Positions 44,872 through 52,071 of a stretch of 52,112 nt of DNA are shown here, in pieces. The DNA is from Pleurocapsa sp. CCALA 161 (GTDB taxonomy: Bacteria > Cyanobacteriota > Cyanobacteriia > Cyanobacteriales > Xenococcaceae), in the NCBI RefSeq assembly GCF_003003995.1, contig NZ_PVWF01000024.1, forward strand, positions 1 to 52,112, read 5' to 3'. The notes beneath the pieces were generated by a model. The model saw only the letters and a list, made by a program, of their open reading frames with translations. It was not told the DNA's origin and made no database searches. The position numbers were made by a program, and so were the translations under genes. The first letter of the stretch is position 1, and each line of letters begins with the position of its first letter.

Positions 44872-45831
44872 TTAAGCTTGCTGTATTATCTGCCTGAATT
44901 CTGTGCGAGTTTTATCTGCAAGGAATTGTTTCTGTGAGATTTGCCATTCTAGCCATTTTTGGGATTGAGTTTTTAAGAATAAACCAGCTAGTTCTGGTAA
45001 TTTTTCACCGATTGGCGATCGCAACACTTTTTCTAGTACCTCAATCAAAACATGAATATCTTGAATCTGTCCCAAAATCTCTTGAACTCCTTCTGTTTTC
45101 TTCAGGTAAAGATGATAAGACTCTCCGTAGAATTGAGAAAACAACTCTAAACTGTAGCGGGTTTTCTTGGCTGATTTACGTAAATCATGTAACAAACTGC
45201 CTTCTAATTTTAACAGCCGATCTATTGCATCCATATTCAAAATTGTCGAAAATTCTATCTCACCCTCTTGAAAATTGACTCCTACTAACCAGCCAGGATG
45301 AAGTAAAAATTGGCAAACCTGGGGTAAAAGCAAGTCTGGCAGTACAAAGTCAAGGGAATAATCACCAAATACTGTATACTTTGGTTCTTCAAGCCAAGCA
45401 TTTAATTCCTGCTTAAGGTTTAAATACAGTTTGCCGTTGAGAGTTTTACGCACCTGTTTTAATTCATGTTGGCGTTTTTTACCGAGGGATTCGATCGCTT
45501 TAGCTAATTTCTTCTGCTCTTTAGTTGGCAATAGTGGTAAATAATTATCATTTAAGACAGCTAACAAAACATCTAAATCCCTCAGCTTACCCAGAGAATG
45601 TCCGATTTTAGCTATATTTTTCACCGTCACGTTCTTTGGTAAATCCATCGCCAGAGTAAAGCCAGCGATCGCACTTCGTAAGCGTCTCATACCTACCCGC
45701 ATCTGATGCAGGTCTTCTGGGTCTTTATCTTTTAGTACTCCAGCTTCGTGCTTAAATATTCGGCGACTGTGTTTGGCGATCGCTCCATCTGCCAGTTCTT
45801 TTAAAGTAACTACATTATTGCTATCGTTCAT
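44872..45831 (-). CDS. CHAD domain protein
   Basis: A 319-residue all-helical protein with the CHAD domain, which binds polyphosphate. Diagnostic conserved His and basic patches are EDLHQMRVGMRRLRSAI (about residues 39-55) and LLHDLRKSAKKTRYSLELF (about 213-231), where His, Arg and Lys line the anionic-ligand surface. No CYTH phosphatase domain is attached, so it is a polyphosphate-granule-binding type rather than a triphosphatase. Translation likely couples to the upstream short gene (3-bp gap). Its transcript probably ends at the duplicated terminator downstream. Confidence 0.93.
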   Translation of the reverse strand: MNDSNNVVTLKELADGAIAKHSRRIFKHEAGVLKDKDPEDLHQMRVGMRRLRSAIAGFTLAMDLPKNVTVKNIAKIGHSLGKLRDLDVLLAVLNDNYLPLLPTKEQKKLAKAIESLGKKRQHELKQVRKTLNGKLYLNLKQELNAWLEEPKYTVFGDYSLDFVLPDLLLPQVCQFLLHPGWLVGVNFQEGEIEFSTILNMDAIDRLLKLEGSLLHDLRKSAKKTRYSLELFSQFYGESYHLYLKKTEGVQEILGQIQDIHVLIEVLEKVLRSPIGEKLPELAGLFLKTQSQKWLEWQISQKQFLADKTRTEFRQIIQQA

Positions 45832-45834
45832 CGC

Positions 45835-46182
45835 TTATCGCCGCTCATTAATCGGGGCTAAAGTTGCTATTTGTTTAGATTGCTCTAGCTGTCGCCAAAG
45901 CTGCTTAATTTGCCTATAAGTTTCTTCAGCAGTGATTTTGCCATTGGTTTCTAAATTGCAAAGATAAAATGCCTGTTGGGCAAACTCTTGTAAATTGGCA
46001 TTAAAAGCTAAGTTATTAGGAGTAAACTCGCCATGGTATCTGCCTAACGGGTTCAAAAAACCTTTTTTAAAATTTTGTGATTCTTGTGGTTTAGTCAATT
46101 TTTTATTTTCTAGATACTGATCTTTATTTATCTTTAAATATAAGTAAGTATTGTAAAGGAGACAAGTTACAAAAATTGCCAA
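45835..46182 (-). CDS. DUF7219-like cyanobacterial protein
   Basis: A protein of up to 115 residues. The conserved part begins FLNPLGRYHGEFTPNNLAFNANLQEFAQQAFYL and continues ITAEETYRQIKQLWRQLEQSK (about residues 42-102). It is predicted all-helical and occurs widely in cyanobacteria under a DUF number. The first ~40 residues have no ATG; TTG at 46182 or a later TTG (about codon 30) is the start, so the N-terminus is uncertain. It precedes the CHAD gene by 3 bp, which suggests a functional pair. Confidence 0.65.
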   Translation of the reverse strand: MAIFVTCLLYNTYLYLKINKDQYLENKKLTKPQESQNFKKGFLNPLGRYHGEFTPNNLAFNANLQEFAQQAFYLCNLETNGKITAEETYRQIKQLWRQLEQSKQIATLAPINERR

Positions 46183-46434
46183 CCTTAAGATAGATTTAAA
46201 GCTTGAATTTTAAAACTACGAACAACTACAAACAATATTATTATCATTTTAATAACTTGAATAATTAAATCCTAAAAACCAATAAGTATATTGTCATTTA
46301 TTGCTAAGTTTTTATAAAGCGCAACAATTTTTTGTCGCAAATCGGGGGGGGGTAAAAGACTTCATTAAAAATGCAATTCGCTGTAACTATTTTGTAAAAA
46401 TATTGTATTTATTTTACTTGCACACCTCTATAGG
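46183..46434. other. intergenic AT-rich region with G9 run
   Basis: No gene is visible between the DUF7219-like gene and the 86-residue gene. A run of nine G (46344-46352) stands out in an otherwise very AT-rich stretch. Confidence 0.4.
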
Positions 46435-46695
46435 TTAGTAATACTTTTGTGCAGAAGCATAGACTTGGAAAAAGATTTCTGAAAACAAACAATATTGCCA
46501 ATAAAAAAGAGAGGGTATAATTTCCCTCTCTTGTGGCTTGAACTTTTCTGGTTTCGATGAGCCGTTACTTTTTAACTTCTGCCGTAGCATTTGTTCTCGT
46601 TTTCGGAGTTGTCTTGCTCTAGCAGTACCACCTTTTCCTTTATCATTACGTCCTTGTTTGCGGGGAGATTCCCACCGTTTAAGTCTTTGAACCAT
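46435..46695 (-). CDS. 86-residue basic protein, possibly with read-through tail
   Basis: I do not recognise a family. The first ~55 residues are strongly basic (RLKRWESPRKQGRNDKGKGG, ARARQLRKREQMLRQKLK), as in nucleic-acid-binding or ribosome-associated small proteins. From about residue 55 the frame runs through an intrinsic terminator hairpin and into a hydrophobic, unrelated tail (SLFYWQYCLFSEIFFQ). The authentic C-terminus may therefore be near residue 50-55, or the gene may have lost its stop. The 3' half with the terminator is duplicated downstream of CHAD. Start: ATG at 46695. Confidence 0.5.
   Translation of the reverse strand: MVQRLKRWESPRKQGRNDKGKGGTARARQLRKREQMLRQKLKSNGSSKPEKFKPQEREIIPSLFYWQYCLFSEIFFQVYASAQKYY
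46495..46602. repeat. 108-bp direct repeat, copy B (parent copy inside the 86-residue gene)
   Basis: This is the parent of copy A at 44741-44848. It comprises the second half of the basic-protein frame and its terminator. The two copies bracket the DUF7219-like and CHAD genes. Confidence 0.9.
46503..46530 (-). terminator. intrinsic terminator inside the 86-residue frame
   Basis: GAGAGGG/CCCTCTC form a 7-bp stem followed on the minus strand by a T6 run. It lies about 70 bp before the stop codon of the frame, so a terminating transcript would lack the stop. Confidence 0.65.
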
Positions 46696-46743
46696 ATTTT
46701 AGTAACTTATAATGTCATACTTATTGTAGCATTTAATTTGTTT

Positions 46744-48069
46744 TTAGGAAGAACTGAGAGAGGGCAAGAAACTGACTATCTGAGGAAAAATAATAATCAG
46801 AGTCAAAACCAGAAGCTGTAGCAAAATAAAAGGTATTGCTCCTCGATAAATATCTTCAGTTTTCAGTTCTGGTGGTGCGACTCCTTGCAGATAGAAGAGA
46901 GCAAACCCAAAAGGAGGGGTGAGAAACGAGGTTTGTAGATTAGCCCCCAGCACTACTCCATACCACAATAGATCTAATCCTAGCTGTTGAGCTACTGGGG
47001 CAAAGATAGGAATAACAATAAAAGCAATCTCAAAGAAATCAATAAAAAAGCCGAGTAAGAAAATTACCAGCATATTAACAAACAAGAAACCAACTTTTCC
47101 TCCAGGAAGGTTAACCAGTAAGTGTTGCATAAAGCGATCGCCTCCCAAACCTCGGAAGACCAAACTAAAAGCAGTAGAACCAATGAGGATAAACATCACC
47201 ATTGTGGTAATTCGCAAAGTGGCATCACAAACTTCTCGTAGTGCTGCCCAAGTTAATTGACGATTAACGGCTGCCAAGATAATTGTTCCCAGCGATCCCA
47301 AAGCTCCCGCCTCTGTTGGTGTAGCAATACCCATGAAAATACTGCCCAAGATGATCACAATTAACACCAAAGGGGGTAACATCACCGTTATTATGCGCAC
47401 CAAGAGCTTTTTTCCACTAATCCTGACGTTAGTAGGTAAGGCAGGAGCGACTTCAGGTTTGAGATAAGCTACGATTAAGACGTGGAGAGCAAAAGCCCCC
47501 GCCATCATCAATCCTGGAATTAATGAACCAACGAATAAATCACCGACGGGAACACCTAGCTGATCGCCTAAAACAACCAGCACCACACTAGGAGGAATAA
47601 TTTGCCCTAAGGTCCCCGACGCGACAATTACCCCCGCAGCTAATTCTTTGTTGTAGCCATAGCGCAACATAATTGGTAGAGAAATTAAGCCCATCGCCAC
47701 CACAGTTGCAGCTACCACCCCAGTAGAAGCAGCGAGTAATGCCCCCACTAGCACCACGGCTAAAGCCAAACCACCTCTCACTCTGCCAAAGAGCATTCCG
47801 ATTGTCTCTAGTAGCTTTTCGGCAATACCTGTTTTCTCCAGCATTGAACCTAGAAAAATAAAGTAGGGAATCGCCAGCAGCGTATAGTTAGACATGATGC
47901 CAAAAATACGGCTGGGCATGGCATTGAAAAAGCTAAAGCTAAATTCCCCTACTGCCGAACCAATTAAAGCAAAGATAATGGCTACTCCACCAAGAGAAAA
48001 GGCGACAGGGAAGCCAAAGGAGAGAAGGAATAATGCCCCAGCAAACATGGCAATACCTAACCATTCCAT
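46744..48069 (-). CDS. TRAP transporter large permease (DctM type)
   Basis: A 441-residue, 12-helix permease that drives organic-acid uptake with a sodium gradient. Family blocks are seen: PVAFSLGGVAIIFA near residue 20, NYTLLAIPYFIFLGSML (about 61-77), GGLALAVVLVGALLAASTGVVAATV, GTLGQIIPPSVVLVVLGD (about 152-169) and the late IDFFEIAFIVIPIFAPVAQQLGLD. Cyanobacterial relatives include GtrB of the glutamate TRAP system. The start overlaps the stop of the small subunit gene (TAATG), so the two are coupled. No periplasmic binding-protein gene is nearby. Confidence 0.93.
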   Translation of the reverse strand: MEWLGIAMFAGALFLLSFGFPVAFSLGGVAIIFALIGSAVGEFSFSFFNAMPSRIFGIMSNYTLLAIPYFIFLGSMLEKTGIAEKLLETIGMLFGRVRGGLALAVVLVGALLAASTGVVAATVVAMGLISLPIMLRYGYNKELAAGVIVASGTLGQIIPPSVVLVVLGDQLGVPVGDLFVGSLIPGLMMAGAFALHVLIVAYLKPEVAPALPTNVRISGKKLLVRIITVMLPPLVLIVIILGSIFMGIATPTEAGALGSLGTIILAAVNRQLTWAALREVCDATLRITTMVMFILIGSTAFSLVFRGLGGDRFMQHLLVNLPGGKVGFLFVNMLVIFLLGFFIDFFEIAFIVIPIFAPVAQQLGLDLLWYGVVLGANLQTSFLTPPFGFALFYLQGVAPPELKTEDIYRGAIPFILLQLLVLTLIIIFPQIVSFLPSLSSS

Positions 48070-48596
48070 TAGTTCTCCTCCTTACTACTATAGATATTCC
48101 AGTTTTTAATCGCCTCAGAAATTCCCTGTAAGATTAATAAAATACAAGCCAAAATAATCGCCGATTTAATTGGATAACGAGGTAAACCACCTGGATCGGG
48201 AGACATTTCGCGTATTTTCCAAGAATTAATCACTGTTCCCCAGGAATAGTAAATTAATAGACTGCTGAAGGGAATTAACAATATGAGATTGCCCCAAACG
48301 TTCGCTAGTGCTTTGCGTCGACGACTCCACCCTCGATAAAATATATCTACTCGAACATGTTCGTTGTATTTCAGGGCATAGGCAGCACCAAATAAAAATA
48401 TCACATCAAATAAATACCACTGCACTTCGATCAAAGAATTAGAAGTGAGATTTGTTCCCACCATCTTCCCTAAATAACGTCCCAAGACATTCCATGCGCC
48501 GATGGCAACCATCAACAGCACGAGCCAGTAGCTAATTCGACCAACCAATTCATTGAGCAGATCGATCGCCCTAACTATTTTTAATAGCTTGCTCAA
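48069..48596 (-). CDS. TRAP transporter small permease (DctQ type)
   Basis: A 175-residue, four-helix subunit that joins the large permease. The core is RISYWLVLLMVAIGAWNVLGRYLG (about residues 20-43). NSLIEVQWYLFDVIFLFGAAYALKYNEHVRVDIFY (about 53-87) follows, with the typical E-V-Q-W and H-V-R-V-D motif. The TTG start at 48596 is supported by GAGG 8 bp upstream. Its stop overlaps the large-subunit ATG. The nearest upstream gene on the same strand is glcE, 118 bp away. Confidence 0.92.
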   Translation of the reverse strand: MSKLLKIVRAIDLLNELVGRISYWLVLLMVAIGAWNVLGRYLGKMVGTNLTSNSLIEVQWYLFDVIFLFGAAYALKYNEHVRVDIFYRGWSRRRKALANVWGNLILLIPFSSLLIYYSWGTVINSWKIREMSPDPGGLPRYPIKSAIILACILLILQGISEAIKNWNIYSSKEEN

Positions 48597-48686
48597 TCTT
48601 TTTCCTCAACTATGACTTCAACTTAGTAGCTAATGCTAAATCTTTTAGAGCTTGAAGTCTAGCTGTGTTCAATCAATCGTATTAAT

Positions 48687-48712
48687 TTAAATATTTAAAT
48701 ATTTAAATATTT
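48687..48712. repeat. octamer AT repeat (TTTAAATA)3
   Basis: Three copies of a self-complementary AT-only octamer lie just past the glcE stop (48715, minus strand). They can form a small cruciform or help a weak terminator. Confidence 0.6.
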
Positions 48713-48714
48713 CG

Positions 48715-50028
48715 TTAGACGATAAAACGGTCAGGATTAAGGATATTTTGTGGATCGAACTGATGTTTAATCGCTTCCATGGTTTTGATCGCGTTACCTG
48801 AATAACCCCAAATATCTATCTGTTGCTTAACTGCCTGGGGTGCATCCAGAATAGTTAAAAATCCTTGATGTTGCTGACAGTGCGCTCTTATTTGCTCTAT
48901 TAGCTCATAATTTGTATTGAGCTGTAGTCGACCCAGACCGCTATTAGCATGAACTCTAGCTAGTATATTATTATGGCGATTTCCCATCGAGAACTCTTCG
49001 GGATCGCCAATTTGCTTGAGCAAACCGACAGCCGCCACAGGGGGGATGCCAAATTTGCAGGTAACAGCCTCTTCAAATTGAGGAATACTGATAATCTTGC
49101 CACATTCTTGCCAGAGATTTTCTTCTGGCTCATCTTGATAAATACTGGTGGCTAAATCTAACTCTTGAGCGATCGCCTTAACCTGCGATCTTTGTTGTTC
49201 AATGCTTTCAGGAATTGTTTGCCAGCGGATCATTAAGCCTAGATCTGAGCCTAAACCTAGCTGCTTAATCACCGTAGCAGATAACAAATCCATTGCTGTG
49301 GGAGTCAAGCCAGAATTACGAATAGTTTGGGTGGCTTGAGCAATCTGTTCGGCTTTTCCCGTTATTAGCAGTGTTTGAGAATTAGCTATCAAAGGATAGA
49401 GACGAAAGGTAAGTTGAGTCATTACCCCCAAAGTGCCATAAGCTCCTGTAAACAACTTCATCAAGTCATAACCCGCAACGTTTTTGACTACTCTACCTCC
49501 AGCTTTGGCGACTTCTCCATCAGCACGCACAAAAGACAAGCCTAATAATAAGTCTCTTACGCCACCATAACGCTGTCGCCAACTTCCTGTATCTGCTGTG
49601 GCGACAATTCCTCCTAGAGTGGCATGAGCATAAGGGGAGTCTATCGGCAAAAACTGATTATGCGATCGCAATTTTGACTGTAAATCAGCCAACTTCATTC
49701 CAGCTTCTACCGTTACCGTCAGATCTCCTGCGGCGTGTTCAATCAGGCGATCGCATTTTTGAGTACTAATAACTAGCTGAATATCCTGGCTGATCTTGCC
49801 CCAGTTTATTTTGCTGGCGTTACCACAAACAAGCATACGCCAATGCTGCTGTGCTGCCTGCCTAACAATTGCAGTCAATGCCTCGATAGTTTGGGGAAAT
49901 AATAGATAAATCGGCGCGTTTTTGCCTATTACTTGATAAATTTTGTGCCAACCAACATCTGCCTCATCTAGTTCAATGAGTTCAGTATTAGTAATTGATT
50001 TTAATTGAGAGGCGATCGCAGTTGTCAT
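48715..50028 (-). CDS. glcE: glycolate oxidase subunit GlcE-like FAD-binding protein
   Basis: A 437-residue FAD-dependent subunit that works with GlcD/GlcF in glycolate dehydrogenase. The PCMH-type FAD fold shows PQTIEALTAIVRQAA (about residues 44-58) and RMLVCGNASK. The flavin-binding block is LPIDSPYAHATLGGIVATADTGSWRQRYGGVRDLLLG (about 128-164), with GGRVVKNVAGYDLMKLFTGAYGTLG (about 178-202). The C-terminus DPQNILNPDRF matches the family. Photorespiratory glycolate oxidation in cyanobacteria is the likely role. GlcD and GlcF are not in the window. Confidence 0.88.
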   Translation of the reverse strand: MTTAIASQLKSITNTELIELDEADVGWHKIYQVIGKNAPIYLLFPQTIEALTAIVRQAAQQHWRMLVCGNASKINWGKISQDIQLVISTQKCDRLIEHAAGDLTVTVEAGMKLADLQSKLRSHNQFLPIDSPYAHATLGGIVATADTGSWRQRYGGVRDLLLGLSFVRADGEVAKAGGRVVKNVAGYDLMKLFTGAYGTLGVMTQLTFRLYPLIANSQTLLITGKAEQIAQATQTIRNSGLTPTAMDLLSATVIKQLGLGSDLGLMIRWQTIPESIEQQRSQVKAIAQELDLATSIYQDEPEENLWQECGKIISIPQFEEAVTCKFGIPPVAAVGLLKQIGDPEEFSMGNRHNNILARVHANSGLGRLQLNTNYELIEQIRAHCQQHQGFLTILDAPQAVKQQIDIWGYSGNAIKTMEAIKHQFDPQNILNPDRFIV

Positions 50029-50161
50029 ATTTTAGCGGGGAATTTCTATCATCACTTTATCAATTAAGTAGGTAGGCATAATTATTTATCATCATTGCAG
50101 TAACTAGTAGCTATTAGCCATGTTTTACTTTATAGCAGCTAAGTTATTTTGATACTTGTCT

Positions 50162-50298
50162 TCAAACAAACCTCATACTTAAATCTAACCAAGGCGATCG
50201 TATTATCGGTGCGCTACTAGAAATATAATCAACTCCAGTTTCAGCCACTGGTAAGAATAGTTTTTACAGTAATATCGCCCGATACTTCAATTCTGACT
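50162..50298 (-). pseudogene. duplicated 3' tail of nadC, degraded
   Basis: About 137 bp match the 3' end of nadC (51066-51201) in the same orientation, with roughly 120 identical positions by eye, small indels and a mutated stop codon. The frame is disrupted, so it is a remnant. It lies in the 337-bp gap between glcE and the GNAT gene and, with the intact nadC tail, brackets that acetyltransferase. Confidence 0.85.
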
Positions 50299-50365
50299 AA
50301 CGTTTGATACTATACAACTCACTGGAAGTTGACCAACTTCCAGAGCAAAATATTTTGTGAAAACC

Positions 50366-51004
50366 ATGACTGATTTCAATACTGCACTGCTTAAGTCATC
50401 CGAAATAGATCAAGCTAGCAAAATTCTTGTCAGAGCATTTAGTGAAGATCCTATGTTTCGCTATCTTGGCATCAAAGTAAAACCAGGACAGTTAAAAGTA
50501 GATACAGATATTCTCCAATGGTTTTGTAATTTCAACTTACGAAATTGCCAGCTATATAATCATATTTATACAACTCCAGGTGATTTGAAGGGTGTAGCAG
50601 TTTGGGTACCGCCAGGAAAATCTGAAATGAACACACGAAAAGCTTTATCGATGTTGTTCATCCTATTTTACAAGTGTGGTTGGCACAGAACAAAAAGATT
50701 TTTATCATTATTTTCCACCCTAAATAAACGTCATCAGGAAGATATGACTGAGCCTCATTGGATACTCAGTTTAATAGGTGTTGAACCAGCTTATCAAGGA
50801 GAAGGAATTGGCAGTTTACTTTTACAACCTATTTTTAAAAAGGCAGATCGACAAGGTTTATCATGTTACCTTTCTACTTTTAGCGAACAAGCTGTTGGTT
50901 TTTACCAAAAACACGGGTTTATTGTTTTATGGCAAGGTGGATTATCAGATGACAGTCCTCGCATTTGGACAATGAAGCGAAAACCCCAAACAGTAGACAT
51001 CTAA
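50366..51004 (+). CDS. GNAT family N-acetyltransferase
   Basis: A 212-residue acetyltransferase (215 if GTG at 50357 is used). The acetyl-CoA loop is VEPAYQGEGIGSLLLQPIF (about residues 135-153). A typical C-terminal Tyr-containing strand, AVGFYQKHGF (about 173-182), follows. GVAVWVPPGKSEMNTRKALSM near residue 75 fits a small-molecule-modifying subgroup. Overall it resembles single-domain acetyltransferases that act on antibiotics, amines or polyamines, but the substrate is unknown. It is on the opposite strand from nadC and sits between the two copies of the nadC tail, which suggests it arrived as an insertion. Confidence 0.87.
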   Translation: MTDFNTALLKSSEIDQASKILVRAFSEDPMFRYLGIKVKPGQLKVDTDILQWFCNFNLRNCQLYNHIYTTPGDLKGVAVWVPPGKSEMNTRKALSMLFILFYKCGWHRTKRFLSLFSTLNKRHQEDMTEPHWILSLIGVEPAYQGEGIGSLLLQPIFKKADRQGLSCYLSTFSEQAVGFYQKHGFIVLWQGGLSDDSPRIWTMKRKPQTVDI

Positions 51005-51065
51005 CCCGAATCATAGTGAACTAGATTGCCAAATATGATTGATCAAATGTTCATAACTCATTTCC

Positions 51066-51920
51066 TTAAACAAACCTCATACTTAAATCTAACCAAGGCG
51101 ATCGCGTTATTGGTGCGCTACTAGAAATATAATCAACTCCAGTTTCCGCTACCGCACGAATAGTTTTCAAGGTAATATTGCCCGACCCTTCAATTCTGAC
51201 TTGAGGATTGGTCTGCCGAATTATTTTTACTGCTTCAGTCATGATTTCCAGGGGCATGTTATCCAACATAATAATATCTGCACCGTACGCCAATGCCTGG
51301 CGCACTTCTTCTAGATTGCTGGTCTCCACTTCTATATTTAAGGGATAGGGAATATTGTTTCTGAGCAGGGCGATCGCTTTTTCTATTCCCCCTGCTGCTT
51401 TTATGTGATTATCCTTAATCATCACCGCATCATCTAATCCCATGCGATGATTTACTGCACCACCTACTCTTGTGGCATATTTTTCTAATACTCTTAAACC
51501 TGGCGTAGTTTTTCGAGTATCCACTAATTTAGTTGGCAAGTCACTAATCTCTGTTACATAACTACGAGTTGCGGTAGCAATTCCACTCAAACGCATTGCC
51601 AAATTAAGTGCAACTCTCTCTCCTGTTAGCAATGCTTCCCTACTTCCCTTTATGCTGGCAATCTTCGTTCCCGACTTACAATAGTCCCCCTCGCTTACAT
51701 CACAGGTGAACTGAGCTTGCTTATCTAATAATTCAAAAACTCTCGCTGCGATCGGTAATCCTGCAATTACCCCGTCTTCTTTTACAACCCACACTGCTTG
51801 ATTAATTTCAATGTTGCCATTGAACAATCCTTGCGTAGTAAGATCTCCTCTGCCAAGATCCTCTAACAACCAATTTTCTAGCAGGCGATCGACAATTATT
51901 AAGGAAGGTAAACTAACCAT
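51066..51920 (-). CDS. nadC: nicotinate-nucleotide pyrophosphorylase (carboxylating)
   Basis: This 284-residue quinolinate phosphoribosyltransferase makes nicotinate mononucleotide in NAD synthesis. It has the N-terminal domain ENWLLEDLGRGDLTTQGLF (about residues 16-34) and GVIAGLPIAARVFELL. The core includes LLTGERVALNLAMRLSGIATAT (about 96-117), VDTRKTTPGLRVLEKYA and GGAVNHRMGLDDAVMIKDNH (about 156-175). RIEGSGNIT and VDYISSSAPITRSP are at the C-terminus. ATG at 51920 is preferred over an upstream TTG. Its last ~45 codons are duplicated at 50162-50298. The divergent promoter at the right edge faces the other way. Confidence 0.96.
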   Translation of the reverse strand: MVSLPSLIIVDRLLENWLLEDLGRGDLTTQGLFNGNIEINQAVWVVKEDGVIAGLPIAARVFELLDKQAQFTCDVSEGDYCKSGTKIASIKGSREALLTGERVALNLAMRLSGIATATRSYVTEISDLPTKLVDTRKTTPGLRVLEKYATRVGGAVNHRMGLDDAVMIKDNHIKAAGGIEKAIALLRNNIPYPLNIEVETSNLEEVRQALAYGADIIMLDNMPLEIMTEAVKIIRQTNPQVRIEGSGNITLKTIRAVAETGVDYISSSAPITRSPWLDLSMRFV

Positions 51921-52042
51921 ACAAACTTTTTTAGCTGATTTAAGCAATAAATTAAATGCCCTAACACTATACCTGGCAAAGGTTAAAAGTAATATACAAG
52001 GAACAACAAAGTTTTCATGGCAAAATAATCTTGTTCAAGGGG

Positions 52043-52071
52043 TTGACAGAGCTTGTAATAGTCCCTATATT
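52043..52071 (+). promoter_or_regulatory. strong sigma70-type promoter at right edge
   Basis: TTGACA (52043-52048) and TATATT (52066-52071) are separated by exactly 17 bp on the plus strand. The following bases are GC-richer (GCGCGGTTGAGAGGG). It reads out of the window, so the gene it serves is not visible; an RNA operon or a highly expressed gene would fit. Confidence 0.72.

Noticed and set aside
44934-45278. 114-codon plus-strand frame over the CHAD gene
   Set aside because: Shadow of the CHAD coding strand, which carries the conserved His/Arg motifs.
46344-46352. G9 homopolymer as a phase-variation tract
   Set aside because: It lies in non-coding DNA away from any promoter-like site. 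A sequencing or slippage artefact is equally likely.
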